Source: Rhizobium anhuiense
GTDB lineage: Bacteria; Pseudomonadota; Alphaproteobacteria; Rhizobiales; Rhizobiaceae
DNA: 64,000 nt
Assembly (NCBI RefSeq): GCF_003985145.1
Contig: NZ_ML133521.1
Span: 992,001-1,056,000, forward strand
Direction of reading: 5' to 3'
The position numbers and the translations under genes were made by a program. This document shows, piece after piece, positions 45,129 to 54,201 of this stretch; the first letter of the stretch is position 1, and the number at the start of each line of letters is the position of its first letter. The notes beneath the pieces were generated by a model. It did no database searches, was not told the origin of the DNA, and saw only the letters and a list, made by a program, of their open reading frames with translations.

Positions 45129-46151
45129 TCACGCGGCGCGTTGCTCCGTGCCCTGGATCGCGGCGAGCTTCCAGTCGGCGCCCGGCTTGCGCACGAAGGT
45201 CCAGACCTCGACGCTTTCGCTCGGGCGGCGGTCGTCGCCGGAAACGACACGGCCGCTGTCGCGTTCGATCATGGCGTCGATCGAGGAGTAGCGCATGGCG
45301 AGCGTGGCAAATTCCTGCCCGTCCTCGCGCCAGGCTTCGGCAATGTCTCCCTGCAGCAGCTTGACGTCGGAAACGCGGTTGCGCACGCCGTTGGTGGCGT
45401 TTTCGCCGAGTTCCTCGGCAAGATAGGACATGGCCTCGGGCGTCGTCAGGCGCCGCAACGTGCCGTAATCTTCGGCGCCGTAGGCGGTCTGAACGCTGGT
45501 CAACAGTTCCTCGAACTGATCGAGATCGGCCTGCGCCAGCCCGATCTCGTCGCTCGGGCGGTTGCCGCGCGAAGACGAAGCTGAACCGGCGCCCGAACCG
45601 ATCGCCGGGATGTGGAAGGACGAATTGCCGGCAGGCGACATGCTATAGGATTGCTGGCCATAGGACTGTGGCGAGGATCGGCTCTGGCCGCCGACGCCGT
45701 AGGAAGGCTGGCGGCGATTGGCGAAATAACGCATGGCGAGCATGACGGCGCCGCCGATCAGCGCGATCTGCAGCAGCATGCCGAGAAAGCCGAAGCCGCC
45801 GCCGAAACCGTGACCGAGCAGCATGCCGAGAAGGCCGCCGGCAATCAAGCCGCCGATCATCGAACGGCCGAAGCCGCCGAAGAGACCAGGGCGCTGGGTG
45901 CCGAAGGGTTGCTGCGCGGTCGCCGGTGCCGTGGTCGGTGGACGCGGCGTCATCGATCTTTCGATCGGTGCCGCAGTCCCGGGCGCGGTGCTGGTGACGG
46001 GCGGAGCCTGGAAGGTGCGCGTGCCGCGACTTCCGAAACCGCCGCTACCGGCGCGGCGCGCCTCGGCATCGTCGAGGGAAGCAAAAACGGTAGCGCTCGT
46101 CAGTGCGGCAATTGCCGCGATCTTGGCAAAACGCGAAACGGCACTCGGCAT
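45129..46151 (-). CDS. Tim44-like domain membrane protein
   Basis: A protein of 340 residues. N-terminal signal-like helix, a Gly/Pro/Arg-rich region to about residue 90, one or two membrane segments (GGLIAGGLLGMLLGHGF, then IALIGGAVMLAMRYF) and a C-terminal Tim44-like domain from about residue 205 (QADLDQFEELLTSVQTAYGA). The domain resembles the mitochondrial import motor part; bacterial versions are of unknown role in the envelope. Start at ATG 46151 with AGGAG upstream. Convergent with the dehydrogenase gene. Confidence 0.82.
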   Translation of the reverse strand: MPSAVSRFAKIAAIAALTSATVFASLDDAEARRAGSGGFGSRGTRTFQAPPVTSTAPGTAAPIERSMTPRPPTTAPATAQQPFGTQRPGLFGGFGRSMIGGLIAGGLLGMLLGHGFGGGFGFLGMLLQIALIGGAVMLAMRYFANRRQPSYGVGGQSRSSPQSYGQQSYSMSPAGNSSFHIPAIGSGAGSASSSRGNRPSDEIGLAQADLDQFEELLTSVQTAYGAEDYGTLRRLTTPEAMSYLAEELGENATNGVRNRVSDVKLLQGDIAEAWREDGQEFATLAMRYSSIDAMIERDSGRVVSGDDRRPSESVEVWTFVRKPGADWKLAAIQGTEQRAA

Positions 46152-46235
46152 TCCTGATCTCCTGTCATGCACAATGACGGCATGTCGAGAGGTAATATAG
46201 GTAGTCTTTGCCCGGTGTGAAGTTCTTCGGCCATT

Positions 46236-46694
46236 TTACTGGCAGACATCGACCCAGCTGGCGCCTGTCAGCTCCGCCAGCCGTCCGGTTTCGATGCGCA
46301 CGGCCGAATTCGTCGAGCCGGCCGCCGGCACGACTTCATCGAAGCGTTTCAGCGAGATATCGCAATAGATGGGCAGCGGCGAGGGCAGGCCGAAAGGGCA
46401 GACGCCGCCGACCGGATGGCTGGTGACCGCCACCACCTCTTCGGCGTCGAGCATGCGCCCCTTGGCTCCGAAGGTGTCCTTGAACTTGCGATTGTCGAGC
46501 CTTGCCGTGCCGCCGGCAACGACCAACATCATCTGCTCGCCGACGCGCAGGCAGATCGTCTTGGCGATCTGGGCCGGCTCGACGCCGTGGGCTTCGGCGG
46601 CAAGCGCCACCGTCGAGGAGCTCTCGGCGGTTTCGATGATTTCGATATCGGGTGCGTGGACGCTGAGAAAGGCGCGGACGGATTCGAGGCTCAT
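46236..46694 (-). CDS. YbaK/EbsC-family aminoacyl-tRNA deacylase
   Basis: A protein of 152 residues with the prolyl-tRNA editing-like fold: TAESSSTVALAAEAHGVEPA, then IAKTICLRVGEQMMLVVAGG (catalytic Lys in AKT) and the GGVCPFGLP loop. Such free-standing deacylases remove mischarged amino acids from tRNA, for example Cys or Ala from tRNA-Pro. Standalone gene with no visible operon partner. Confidence 0.85.
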   Translation of the reverse strand: MSLESVRAFLSVHAPDIEIIETAESSSTVALAAEAHGVEPAQIAKTICLRVGEQMMLVVAGGTARLDNRKFKDTFGAKGRMLDAEEVVAVTSHPVGGVCPFGLPSPLPIYCDISLKRFDEVVPAAGSTNSAVRIETGRLAELTGASWVDVCQ

Positions 46695-46941
46695 GGCGGG
46701 ACGTTAACGCAGGAAAAGCGCAATTTGAAGCGTAAAAGACGCCCGTCGAAAACCGCCGCTTGCAAGTCTTCCGGACATCGTCATAATAAATTTGCACACG
46801 TGCTCAATTTTGTCATTCGGCCGTTACGTTCAGTCCATAAAGCGGACATTGTCACGTTTTCGTGGGGTTTCGGAGCGGTCATCATCAGCAGTGCTGACCC
46901 GTCAAGAGGCTTCACACTGCTCTTCTAGGGAGACGAAGAAG
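46695..46941 (+). promoter_or_regulatory. promoter region of the CUT1/phosphodiester operon with LacI-type operator
   Basis: No gene. TTGCAA (46760-46765) and CATAAT (46782-46787), 16 bases apart, form a candidate promoter. Directly after it lies an imperfect palindrome, AAATTTGCACAC (46788-46799) against GTGCTCAATTTT (46800-46811), with the central CG usual for LacI-family sites. The last-but-one gene of the operon encodes a LacI-family regulator. Repression by binding over the start point is implied. Confidence 0.55.
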
Positions 46942-48288
46942 ATGACTATTCTGCCGAGCTTGAAATCCCTCACGATCGCGGCCACCATTCTGGCCTCGAC
47001 CTCCGCTTTCGCCTTTGCCAAGGACGTTACCATCAGCGTCTGGGCCGGCGGTACCGGCCCGAACGACGTCTATCGCCTCGACGCCATCGAGATCGCGGCC
47101 CAGCAGCTGCAGCGCCAGGCCGCCCTCAAGGGCGAAGACCTGAAGATCACCGTCGACAAGAAATCCTACTCCGCCTGGGAGGACTTCAAGCAGGCGCTGA
47201 CCCTTGCCGCGGAAGCCAAGACCGCGCCGAACATCGTCGTCAGCGGCCATGAAGACATCGCGCCCTGGTCGCAGGCCGGCCTTATCGTCCCGATCGAGGA
47301 TTACGTCGATCTCGACTCCTGGCCGCTCAACGGCATCTATGAAAATCTGCTGCAGATCGCCTCCTACAACGGCACCGTCTACGGCATTCCGCAGGATGCC
47401 GAATCCCGCCCGATGTTCTTCTGGAAGCCTTACATGAAGGCGATCGGCTACAGCGACGCCGATCTGGATGCGTTGCCGCAGAGCGTCCAGGACGGCAAGT
47501 ACACCATGAAGAACCTCCTTGAAGACGCCAAGAAGATGCAGGACAAGGGCCTGGTCCAGGCCGGCTACGGTTTCTATCCGCGCGCTAGCAACGGACCCGA
47601 TTACTGGCAGTTCTACACCAGCTTCGGCGGCACGATGGAAGAAGGCGGCAAGCTCGTTTTCGACAAGGCGGCAATGACCCGCACCTACCAGTTCTTCGCC
47701 GATGCCGTTAAATCAGGCGTCACCAAGAAGAACCACATCGGCATGCCGGGCGACCAGTGGTGGAAGGAAGTCGCCACCGGCAAGGCCGGCATCTGGGACG
47801 GCGGCACCTGGCACTATGCCCGCCTTGTCAACCAGGAAGGTCTCAAGGATTTCTTCGGCAACGTGATCTTCACGCTGATCCCGGCCGGCGAAGGCGGAAA
47901 GGCCAACACGCTGACTCACCCGCTCGTCTACCTGCTGACAGCGGGTCACGACAAGGAAGACACCGATATCGCCGCCCAGCTGATCACGATCGCCTCCGAG
48001 CCGCGCATCAACGCGCTGCATGCGGTCAAATCGGCCCATCTCGGCATTTCCGAGGCGGAATCGCAAGTCGATTTCTACTCGGCCGACCGCTGGACCCGCG
48101 AAGCCACCGAGCGCCTGCTGCCGCATGCCAATGCCATGCCGAACAATTCCGATTTCGGCAAATATTGGAACATCATGTGGAAGAACCTCGAAGCATCCTG
48201 GACCGGCGCCAAGACCGTCGACGCCGCCATTGGTGATGCCGAGAGCGAGCTGAAGAGCACGCTCGGCGACAAGATCGTCATCCGCTAA
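46942..48288 (+). CDS. CUT1 ABC importer substrate-binding protein
   Basis: An extracellular solute-binding protein (family 1) of 448 residues. Signal peptide ending near STSAFAFAKD (residue 24). The mature protein shows VTISVWAGGTGPNDVYRLD and, at its centre, QDAESRPMFFWKPYMKAIGY. Several Trp-rich stretches (DQWWKEVATGKAGIWDGGTW) are consistent with carbohydrate or polyol binding. Start at ATG 46942; the longer open frame has no homology. First gene of the 46.9-54.1 kb operon. Confidence 0.88.
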   Translation: MTILPSLKSLTIAATILASTSAFAFAKDVTISVWAGGTGPNDVYRLDAIEIAAQQLQRQAALKGEDLKITVDKKSYSAWEDFKQALTLAAEAKTAPNIVVSGHEDIAPWSQAGLIVPIEDYVDLDSWPLNGIYENLLQIASYNGTVYGIPQDAESRPMFFWKPYMKAIGYSDADLDALPQSVQDGKYTMKNLLEDAKKMQDKGLVQAGYGFYPRASNGPDYWQFYTSFGGTMEEGGKLVFDKAAMTRTYQFFADAVKSGVTKKNHIGMPGDQWWKEVATGKAGIWDGGTWHYARLVNQEGLKDFFGNVIFTLIPAGEGGKANTLTHPLVYLLTAGHDKEDTDIAAQLITIASEPRINALHAVKSAHLGISEAESQVDFYSADRWTREATERLLPHANAMPNNSDFGKYWNIMWKNLEASWTGAKTVDAAIGDAESELKSTLGDKIVIR

Positions 48289-48298
48289 GATCGAAGCT

Positions 48299-48323
48299 CC
48301 GGGCGGCGGCACCCGCCGCCCGG
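48299..48323 (+). other. intercistronic stem-loop after binding-protein gene
   Basis: CCGGGCGGCGG, loop CAC, CCGCCGCCCGG, 10 bases past the stop and 24 bases before the permease start. No T tail. Likely mRNA-stabilising, as after the other two binding-protein genes in this window. Confidence 0.65.
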
Positions 48324-48346
48324 TCGGTTCGCGATGAGGGGCTTCC

Positions 48347-49648
48347 ATGAAATCGTCCAGAACGCTCGGACTGGTGATGATCGCGCCTGCGGCGATCATG
48401 ATCGTCCTGTTCTTCCTGATGCCGGTCGTTCTGACGGCAGTCTTCTCGATGACCAGCATGACGACGGCGACCGGCATATCAGGCGGTGTCTACCAGATCG
48501 CGCCCAATTCCCTGATCGCGCTGAAATCGGCGCTGCCCGACATCGCCGCCGAGATGGCCGAACCGCGTTACACGGTCGACGAAGCTGGCCTCAAGGCCGT
48601 CGAGGGCCTCGGACTTGCGCCTGGGATCGCGGCGGAATTGCGTGCCAAACATATGGGCGAGGTCTTTCCAGCGCGCCGGGACGTCGAGCGCATGCTCAAG
48701 GATCTCGCCGAGCGGCCTTCGACGCGCGAGGTCAAGCAGATCTCCGAACAGTTCAACCGCTCCGTCCTCAACACTCGCTTCGATAGCAAGGGGCAGCTCT
48801 TTTCGGCGCTGGATTCTCTGGGTTTCAAGCTGACCCCGGAAGAGAAGGAAACCGTCGCCACGGCCACCTATACCGGCTGGATCTGGACGACCGACAATTT
48901 CTCGCGCCTGGTCACTTCACCCGACATGGCGCGCGTGCTCTTGAATACCGTGCTCTATGTCGCGCTGGTGCTGACGCTTTTCAATGTCGGCTATGCGCTG
49001 CTACTGGCGATCTGGACGCATTACATGCCGCCGACGCCAGCCTCGATCTTCCGCGGCATCTGGCTCCTGCCACGCATCACCCCCGTCGTCATCTATGTGA
49101 TGCTGTGGAAATGGCTTGCCTGGGATACCGGCTTCATTTCGATCCTGATGGGCAAGTTCGGCTATCCCCCGAAGAACTATCTGCTCGACAACGCCTATAA
49201 TGCCTGGATCTTCGTTGTGCTGATCAACGGCTTCATCGGCGCCTCGATGGGCATGCTGGTCTTCTCCTCGGCGATGAAAGCCATTCCGAAGAGCCAGTTC
49301 TATGCGAGCGAGGTCGACGGCGCCTCACGCTGGCAGCAGATCCGCTACATCATTCTGCCGCAGATGCGCTGGCCGATCCTCTTCGTCACCTGCTATCAGA
49401 CGCTGTCGCTGCTCGCCTCCTTCAATGAAATCCTGCTTGCCACCAATGGCGGACCGGGCAACTCGACCGAGGTCTGGGCGCTGGCCGCCTATCACACCGC
49501 GCTCAGGAATTATGCCGGCAATCTCGAATATGGGCTGGGTGCCGCCATGGCGCTGGTGCTCGTCGTCATCGGCGTGGTGCTGTCGCTCCTCTATCTGCGC
49601 GTCTTCAACTACGGCACGCTTGTCGCCAAGCCCCTGATCGAGGATTGA
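48347..49648 (+). CDS. CUT1 ABC importer permease with large external insertion
   Basis: A permease of 433 residues. After the first helix (LVMIAPAAIMIVLFFLMPVV) comes about 150 residues of soluble sequence (roughly 45-185, including AAELRAKHMGEVFPARRD and FDSKGQLFSALDSLG) before the second helix (VLLNTVLYVALVLTLFNVGY). The coupling loop YASEVDGASRWQQIRYIILPQMRWP is normal. Usual length is about 290-310. A similar placing is known in MalF, whose periplasmic P2 loop contacts the binding protein; the loop sequence here is not obviously related. Confidence 0.85.
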   Translation: MKSSRTLGLVMIAPAAIMIVLFFLMPVVLTAVFSMTSMTTATGISGGVYQIAPNSLIALKSALPDIAAEMAEPRYTVDEAGLKAVEGLGLAPGIAAELRAKHMGEVFPARRDVERMLKDLAERPSTREVKQISEQFNRSVLNTRFDSKGQLFSALDSLGFKLTPEEKETVATATYTGWIWTTDNFSRLVTSPDMARVLLNTVLYVALVLTLFNVGYALLLAIWTHYMPPTPASIFRGIWLLPRITPVVIYVMLWKWLAWDTGFISILMGKFGYPPKNYLLDNAYNAWIFVVLINGFIGASMGMLVFSSAMKAIPKSQFYASEVDGASRWQQIRYIILPQMRWPILFVTCYQTLSLLASFNEILLATNGGPGNSTEVWALAAYHTALRNYAGNLEYGLGAAMALVLVVIGVVLSLLYLRVFNYGTLVAKPLIED

Positions 49649-49650
49649 CC

Positions 49651-50493
49651 ATGGCCGAACAATCGCAGCCCTCGGCAAATTACCGCAGCTGGCCCGTCAT
49701 ATCGGCACTGACAATCGTCAGCCTGCCGCTGCTCCTGATGTATGCCTATCTCTTCCTCGACACCGTGACGGTAAGGCAGCCGGATGCCTTGCTGCCCTCC
49801 GGCTTGACGCTCGAGCACTGGCGTTTCCTGTGGCAGACGACGGCGGGCAAGGCGAACATCTGGCAAGTGACGGTGAATACGCTGCTCTTTGCAGCCTGCA
49901 CCACCAGCGTCGTGCTCATCGTCTCGTCGATGGCGGGCTATGTGCTATCGCGGCTGAACGTCCCGGCGCGCGGCTTCTTCCTTGCCGGCGTCATGGTGCT
50001 GCATGCCTTCCCCTCGGTGACGCTGATCATCGCCATCTTCATCGTGCTGCAGATGATCGGCCTCTACAATTCGCTGATCGGCGTCATCCTGGTAAAGGCG
50101 GCGATCGACCTGCCGCTCGGCATCTGGCTGATGAAAGGCTTCTACGACACCGTGCCGTGGGAAATCGAAATGGCCGGCGTCGTCGACGGCGCCTCGCGTT
50201 TCCGCGTCTGGCGCAGCCTTGTGCTGCCGCAAGTCAAGCCCGGCATCATGGCGCTCGGCTTGTTCTCCTTCCTCTCCGGTTGGGGTGAATTTATCCTGCC
50301 GCAGGTGCTGGCGCCTGGCAATCAGGTGCAGGTGCTGTCGGTCTATCTCGCCGGCTTCCTCGTCGACGACAATAATTATGATTTCAACATGTTCAAAGCG
50401 GTCGGCATCTTCTACTTCCTCCCGGTTCTGATCGCCTATGCACTCTTCAACAAATATCTCATGAACATCTACGGCGGCGGGAGCAAAGGCTGA
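49651..50493 (+). CDS. CUT1 ABC importer permease
   Basis: A permease of 280 residues with six predicted helices, partner of the preceding protein. Coupling loop EMAGVVDGASRFRVWRSLVLPQVKPG. Start at ATG 49651 with GAGG 7 bases upstream; the TTG at 49645 overlaps the previous stop but is less likely. Its stop overlaps the ATPase start (TGATG). Confidence 0.88.
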   Translation: MAEQSQPSANYRSWPVISALTIVSLPLLLMYAYLFLDTVTVRQPDALLPSGLTLEHWRFLWQTTAGKANIWQVTVNTLLFAACTTSVVLIVSSMAGYVLSRLNVPARGFFLAGVMVLHAFPSVTLIIAIFIVLQMIGLYNSLIGVILVKAAIDLPLGIWLMKGFYDTVPWEIEMAGVVDGASRFRVWRSLVLPQVKPGIMALGLFSFLSGWGEFILPQVLAPGNQVQVLSVYLAGFLVDDNNYDFNMFKAVGIFYFLPVLIAYALFNKYLMNIYGGGSKG

Positions 50494-51548
50494 TGCGCAT
50501 CCTCCTCGACAATTTTTCGAAGAGCTTCGGCTCCACCAAGGTCATCGAGAACATGCGGCTCGAAGTCGGCGACGGCGAGATGCTGGCGCTGCTCGGGCCT
50601 TCCGGCTGCGGCAAATCGACGACGCTTTTTGCGGTCTGTGGCATTCACCGGCCGACCGGCGGACGCATCCTCTTCGGTGACCGCGACGTCACCGATCTGC
50701 CGAGCCAGGCCCGCAATGTCGGCGTCGTCTTCCAATCCTATGCGCTCTACCCGCACATGACGGTTGCAGAAAACATCGGCTTTCCCCTGAAGGTGAAGGG
50801 CGTGTCCGCCGCCGAAATCCGAAAGGAGGTCGACCAGATCGCAGCCCTCGTGCAGATCGGCAACCTGATGGGGCGCCGGCCGGCCCAGCTTTCCGGCGGC
50901 CAGCAGCAGCGCGTGGCGCTCGCCCGCGCGCTGATCCGCAAACCCGACGTGCTGCTGCTCGACGAACCGCTCGCCAATCTCGACGCCAAGCTGCGCCTCG
51001 AAATGCGCTCGGAAATCCGCCGCCTGCAGCGCGAGACCGGCATCACCGCCATTCTCGTCACCCATGACCAGGTGGAGGCGATGAGCATGTGCGACCGCAT
51101 CGCCATCATGAAGGAAGGCGAGATCGTTCAGATCGCCACGCCGGCCCAAATGTACAACGATCCGAAGACAGCCTTCGTCGCCGGCTTTCTCGGCAACCCG
51201 CCGATCACCTTCCTGCGCGGCGTCGTCGACAAGGGCGCCTTCACGATCCCGGAAAGCGAGATCCGCGTGCCGCTGCCCGATACCATCGGCGCTGCCGAGG
51301 GCACGAAGCTGATGCTCGGCGTCCGGCCAGAGCATTTCACGCCGGCGGGCGACATCCCCGTGCCCGGCAAGATCACCTTCGCCGAAACGCAAGGCCGCGA
51401 GAACCTCTACGATGTGGCTCTTGCCGGCGGACCGCTGCTGCGCTCCATCCAGCCGGTACGCAGCGATATCCATGTCGGCGACGACGTCCGCTGGGCGATC
51501 GACAGCCGCGGCATATTCGTCTTCGATGAACATGGCAGGAGGCTCTGA
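50493..51548 (+). CDS. CUT1 ABC importer ATP-binding protein (UgpC class)
   Basis: An ATPase of 351 residues: Walker [12 protein letters not shown], signature LSGGQQQRVALARALI, Walker B LLLDEPLANLD, switch His VTHDQ. C-terminal TOBE-type domain from about residue 240. Similar to UgpC, the glycerol-3-phosphate importer ATPase. Coupled on both sides by TGATG overlaps, to the permease upstream and the phosphodiesterase downstream. Confidence 0.92.
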   Translation: MRILLDNFSKSFGSTKVIENMRLEVGDGEMLALLGPSGCGKSTTLFAVCGIHRPTGGRILFGDRDVTDLPSQARNVGVVFQSYALYPHMTVAENIGFPLKVKGVSAAEIRKEVDQIAALVQIGNLMGRRPAQLSGGQQQRVALARALIRKPDVLLLDEPLANLDAKLRLEMRSEIRRLQRETGITAILVTHDQVEAMSMCDRIAIMKEGEIVQIATPAQMYNDPKTAFVAGFLGNPPITFLRGVVDKGAFTIPESEIRVPLPDTIGAAEGTKLMLGVRPEHFTPAGDIPVPGKITFAETQGRENLYDVALAGGPLLRSIQPVRSDIHVGDDVRWAIDSRGIFVFDEHGRRL

Positions 51549-52327
51549 TGCCCCGCGATTTTTCGAGATTTTTCGAGCGTTACGGCTGGCCAGCGGCCAA
51601 GGGCCGGCTTCCCTTTTGCATCGGCCATCGTGGCGCCAGCGGCCATGAACCCGAGAACACGCTTGCCGCCTTTCGCCGCGCCGCCGAACTCGGCGCTGAG
51701 ATGTGGGAGCTCGACACGCAGCTGACCAGCGACGGCGTGGTCGTCGTCTCGCATGACGATCATCTCGAGCGCGTCTTCGGCATCGACCGCCGCATTTCCG
51801 AAATGACGGCAGCGGAGCTTGCCGGACTCGATGGTGTCGACGTGCCGAGTTTTTCGGAGGTCGCCGCTCTCGGCCGCGAGACCGGGACCGGTCTCTATGT
51901 CGAGCTGAAAGCGCCTGGGACCGGCATGCGCTGCTGGCGGCATCTTGCCGAGATGAACCAGCGTTTCGCCTGTCTCGGCTCCTTCGACACGGCGCAGGTG
52001 CGCGAACTCCGTGACGCGGCCTGCGATTTTCCGCTCTCGGTGCTGATCCGCGTCGGCCACGATCCGCATGTGCTCGGCGACGAGGCCGGCGCCGATATCC
52101 TGCATCTGTGCTGGGAGAGGGCAGGCGAGCGTCCGCAGGATCTGGTCACCGAGGCGCTGATGCGCCGCGCCTTCGAGGCGGGCCGCGAGATCGTGCTCTG
52201 GCACGAGGAGCGACCGGCCATTCTCGACGACATCATGAAGCTTCCCGTTCTCGGCATCTGCACGGATCTGCCCGATCTGATGCGGTCGCCTGCGGTTAAG
52301 GAAAAAGCAGTTGGCAGACAGGGATAA
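51548..52327 (+). CDS. glycerophosphodiester phosphodiesterase
   Basis: A GDPD-family enzyme of 259 residues that releases glycerol-3-phosphate from glycerophosphodiesters. The motif is complete: IGHRGASGHEPENTLAAF (His, Arg, Glu) then WELDTQLTSDGVVVVSHDD (Glu, Asp, His). No signal peptide, so it acts in the cytoplasm on imported substrate, like UgpQ. Translationally coupled to the ATPase gene, which supports an uptake-then-hydrolysis role. Confidence 0.92.
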   Translation: MPRDFSRFFERYGWPAAKGRLPFCIGHRGASGHEPENTLAAFRRAAELGAEMWELDTQLTSDGVVVVSHDDHLERVFGIDRRISEMTAAELAGLDGVDVPSFSEVAALGRETGTGLYVELKAPGTGMRCWRHLAEMNQRFACLGSFDTAQVRELRDAACDFPLSVLIRVGHDPHVLGDEAGADILHLCWERAGERPQDLVTEALMRRAFEAGREIVLWHEERPAILDDIMKLPVLGICTDLPDLMRSPAVKEKAVGRQG

Positions 52328-53315
52328 GGGACCGCGCAAGGTAACCTCCTTCGATGTGGCGCGTGTGGCCGGCGTCTCGCGCGCCGCCGTGTCGCGCGCC
52401 TTCACGCCGGATGCCAGCGTCTCGCCGAAGACGCGCGAGAAAGTCTACCAGGCCGCCAAGGAACTCGGCTACCGGGTGAACTATCTTGCTCGAAGCCTGA
52501 CCAACAAACGCTCCGATCTCGTCGGCGTTGTCGCTGCCGGCCTCGACAACCCGTTCCGCACGCTACAGATCGAGAATCTCGCAAGAGTGCTGCTCGCCCG
52601 CAATTTCCGTCCCATCCTGCTGCCGACCTCGCCGGAGGCCGATACTTCGACGGTCATCGGTCAGCTGCTGCATTACGCCGTGTCAGGCGTCATCGTCACC
52701 TCGGACGCACCGCCGACCGAGATCTGCGAGCAGTGCGCGGCCGAAGGCGTGCCGATCGTGCTGATCAACAAGGGCAATGACATCCCCTTCGTCGACCGCA
52801 TCATTTCCGACGACCGGATGGCCGGCCATCTCGCCGCCACCCAGCTGATCGACAGCGGCGTGCGAAAGCCCGCCGTGATGGCCGCACCTGCCGTATCCTA
52901 TACGGCGCGACGGCGCAGCGAGGCCTTCATCGCGCGTTGCAGGCAGCTCGGCGTCGAGGCGCAATTCCTGCAGGTAAGGATCAACAACTACCGGAGCGGT
53001 TATGATGCGGCAGCCGAACTTGCCGCATCGGGCATCGACGGACTGTTCTGCGCCAACGACTACATGGCCTGCGGCGTGATCGACCGCGTCATGCAGGGCC
53101 GCGGCCGCGATGACGCGCCGCCGCTCCGCATCATCGGCCATGACGACATTCCGCAAGCGAGCTGGACCGCTTACGATCTCACGACCATCCGCCAGCCCTG
53201 CGACGTCCAGGCTGAAAAGACGGTCGACCTGCTGATGAGCCGGATGGCCGAGCCGGACCTGACGGCGCGTGTCGAATTCACGCCGGTGACATTGATCAGA
53301 AGAAGGACTGCCTGA
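52311..53315 (+). CDS. LacI-family transcriptional regulator
   Basis: A regulator of 334 residues. N-terminal helix-turn-helix TSFDVARVAGVSRAAVSRAF and hinge GYRVNYLARSLTNKRS; the rest is a periplasmic-binding-protein-like ligand domain (DLVGVVAAGLDNPFRTLQIE). The start appears to be TTG at 52311 with AAGGAAAAAG upstream, overlapping the phosphodiesterase gene by 17 bases. Probably represses its own operon at the palindrome 46788-46811. Confidence 0.85.
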   Translation: MADRDKGPRKVTSFDVARVAGVSRAAVSRAFTPDASVSPKTREKVYQAAKELGYRVNYLARSLTNKRSDLVGVVAAGLDNPFRTLQIENLARVLLARNFRPILLPTSPEADTSTVIGQLLHYAVSGVIVTSDAPPTEICEQCAAEGVPIVLINKGNDIPFVDRIISDDRMAGHLAATQLIDSGVRKPAVMAAPAVSYTARRRSEAFIARCRQLGVEAQFLQVRINNYRSGYDAAAELAASGIDGLFCANDYMACGVIDRVMQGRGRDDAPPLRIIGHDDIPQASWTAYDLTTIRQPCDVQAEKTVDLLMSRMAEPDLTARVEFTPVTLIRRRTA

Positions 53316-54124
53316 TGAATTCCGCATTCGATGCCGCCGCCATCCGCGCTCGGGCGGAGGTCGCCATGTCAGTTGCCCTCGAGGTCGGACGGGAAGCGGC
53401 CCGGTTTCGGCGCGACTCTGACCCCGGCATTCTCGCCGTCGAGAACAAGGGATTGCAGGATTTCGTCACCATCGCCGACAGAAAGGCCGAGCAGGCAATC
53501 CGCGACGGGCTGTTGTCGCGCTTTCCGGACGATACTTTCATGGGCGAAGAGAGCGGCGGACGATCGGGCGAGGGCGGCACCTGGGTCGTCGATCCGATCG
53601 ACGGCACCACCAATTATATCAGGGGTTTCCGGCACTGGGGCGTATCGATCGCCTTCGTCGTCTCGGGAAAGGTTGAGATCGGCGTGGTCTATGACGCCGC
53701 CGCCGACAAGGTCGTTCACGCCGTGCGCGGCGGCGGCGCCTTCAAGGACGGGCTTCCGGTGCACGCGGCTGCGACCGTCGATCCGGCCGATGCGCTCGTC
53801 ATTCTCGGTCATTCCCGCAAGACGAGCTTTGAAGACCATCTCGCGCTTTCGCGGCGGCTCCACGAACGCGGCATGGATTATCGCCGCATGGGCGCGGCCG
53901 CGATCGACCTCGTCCGCGTCGCCGAGGGCGCTGCCGATCTCTATTACGAACGCCACCTCAATGCCTGGGACATGCTCGCCGGCGCGCTGATCGCCGAAGA
54001 GGCCGGCGCTGTGGTGGCGATGCCGCCGGTCGACAGGCTGCTTGCGCAAGGCGGGCCTGTCATAGCCCACGCGCCGGGGCTTGCCGGCGAATTCGCCTTC
54101 ATCCTCGACATTGAAGGGCTATAA
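53315..54124 (+). CDS. inositol-monophosphatase-family phosphatase
   Basis: A phosphatase of 269 residues. Metal-binding motif one is FMGEESGG followed by WVVDPIDGTTNYIRGF; motif two is AWDMLAGALIAEEAGA. Family members hydrolyse inositol monophosphate, fructose-1,6-bisphosphate, or other sugar phosphates. It is joined to the LacI gene by TGATG. After a phosphodiesterase it would remove the remaining phosphate, e.g. from inositol phosphate or a sugar phosphate. Confidence 0.88.
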   Translation: MNSAFDAAAIRARAEVAMSVALEVGREAARFRRDSDPGILAVENKGLQDFVTIADRKAEQAIRDGLLSRFPDDTFMGEESGGRSGEGGTWVVDPIDGTTNYIRGFRHWGVSIAFVVSGKVEIGVVYDAAADKVVHAVRGGGAFKDGLPVHAAATVDPADALVILGHSRKTSFEDHLALSRRLHERGMDYRRMGAAAIDLVRVAEGAADLYYERHLNAWDMLAGALIAEEAGAVVAMPPVDRLLAQGGPVIAHAPGLAGEFAFILDIEGL

Positions 54125-54201
54125 ATAGACCATTCCCAAAGAGGCGACCCGCCCGATTTGGCGTAACTGCGACGTTGACCCGAAAGCTGCGGAAACGCCG
54201 G

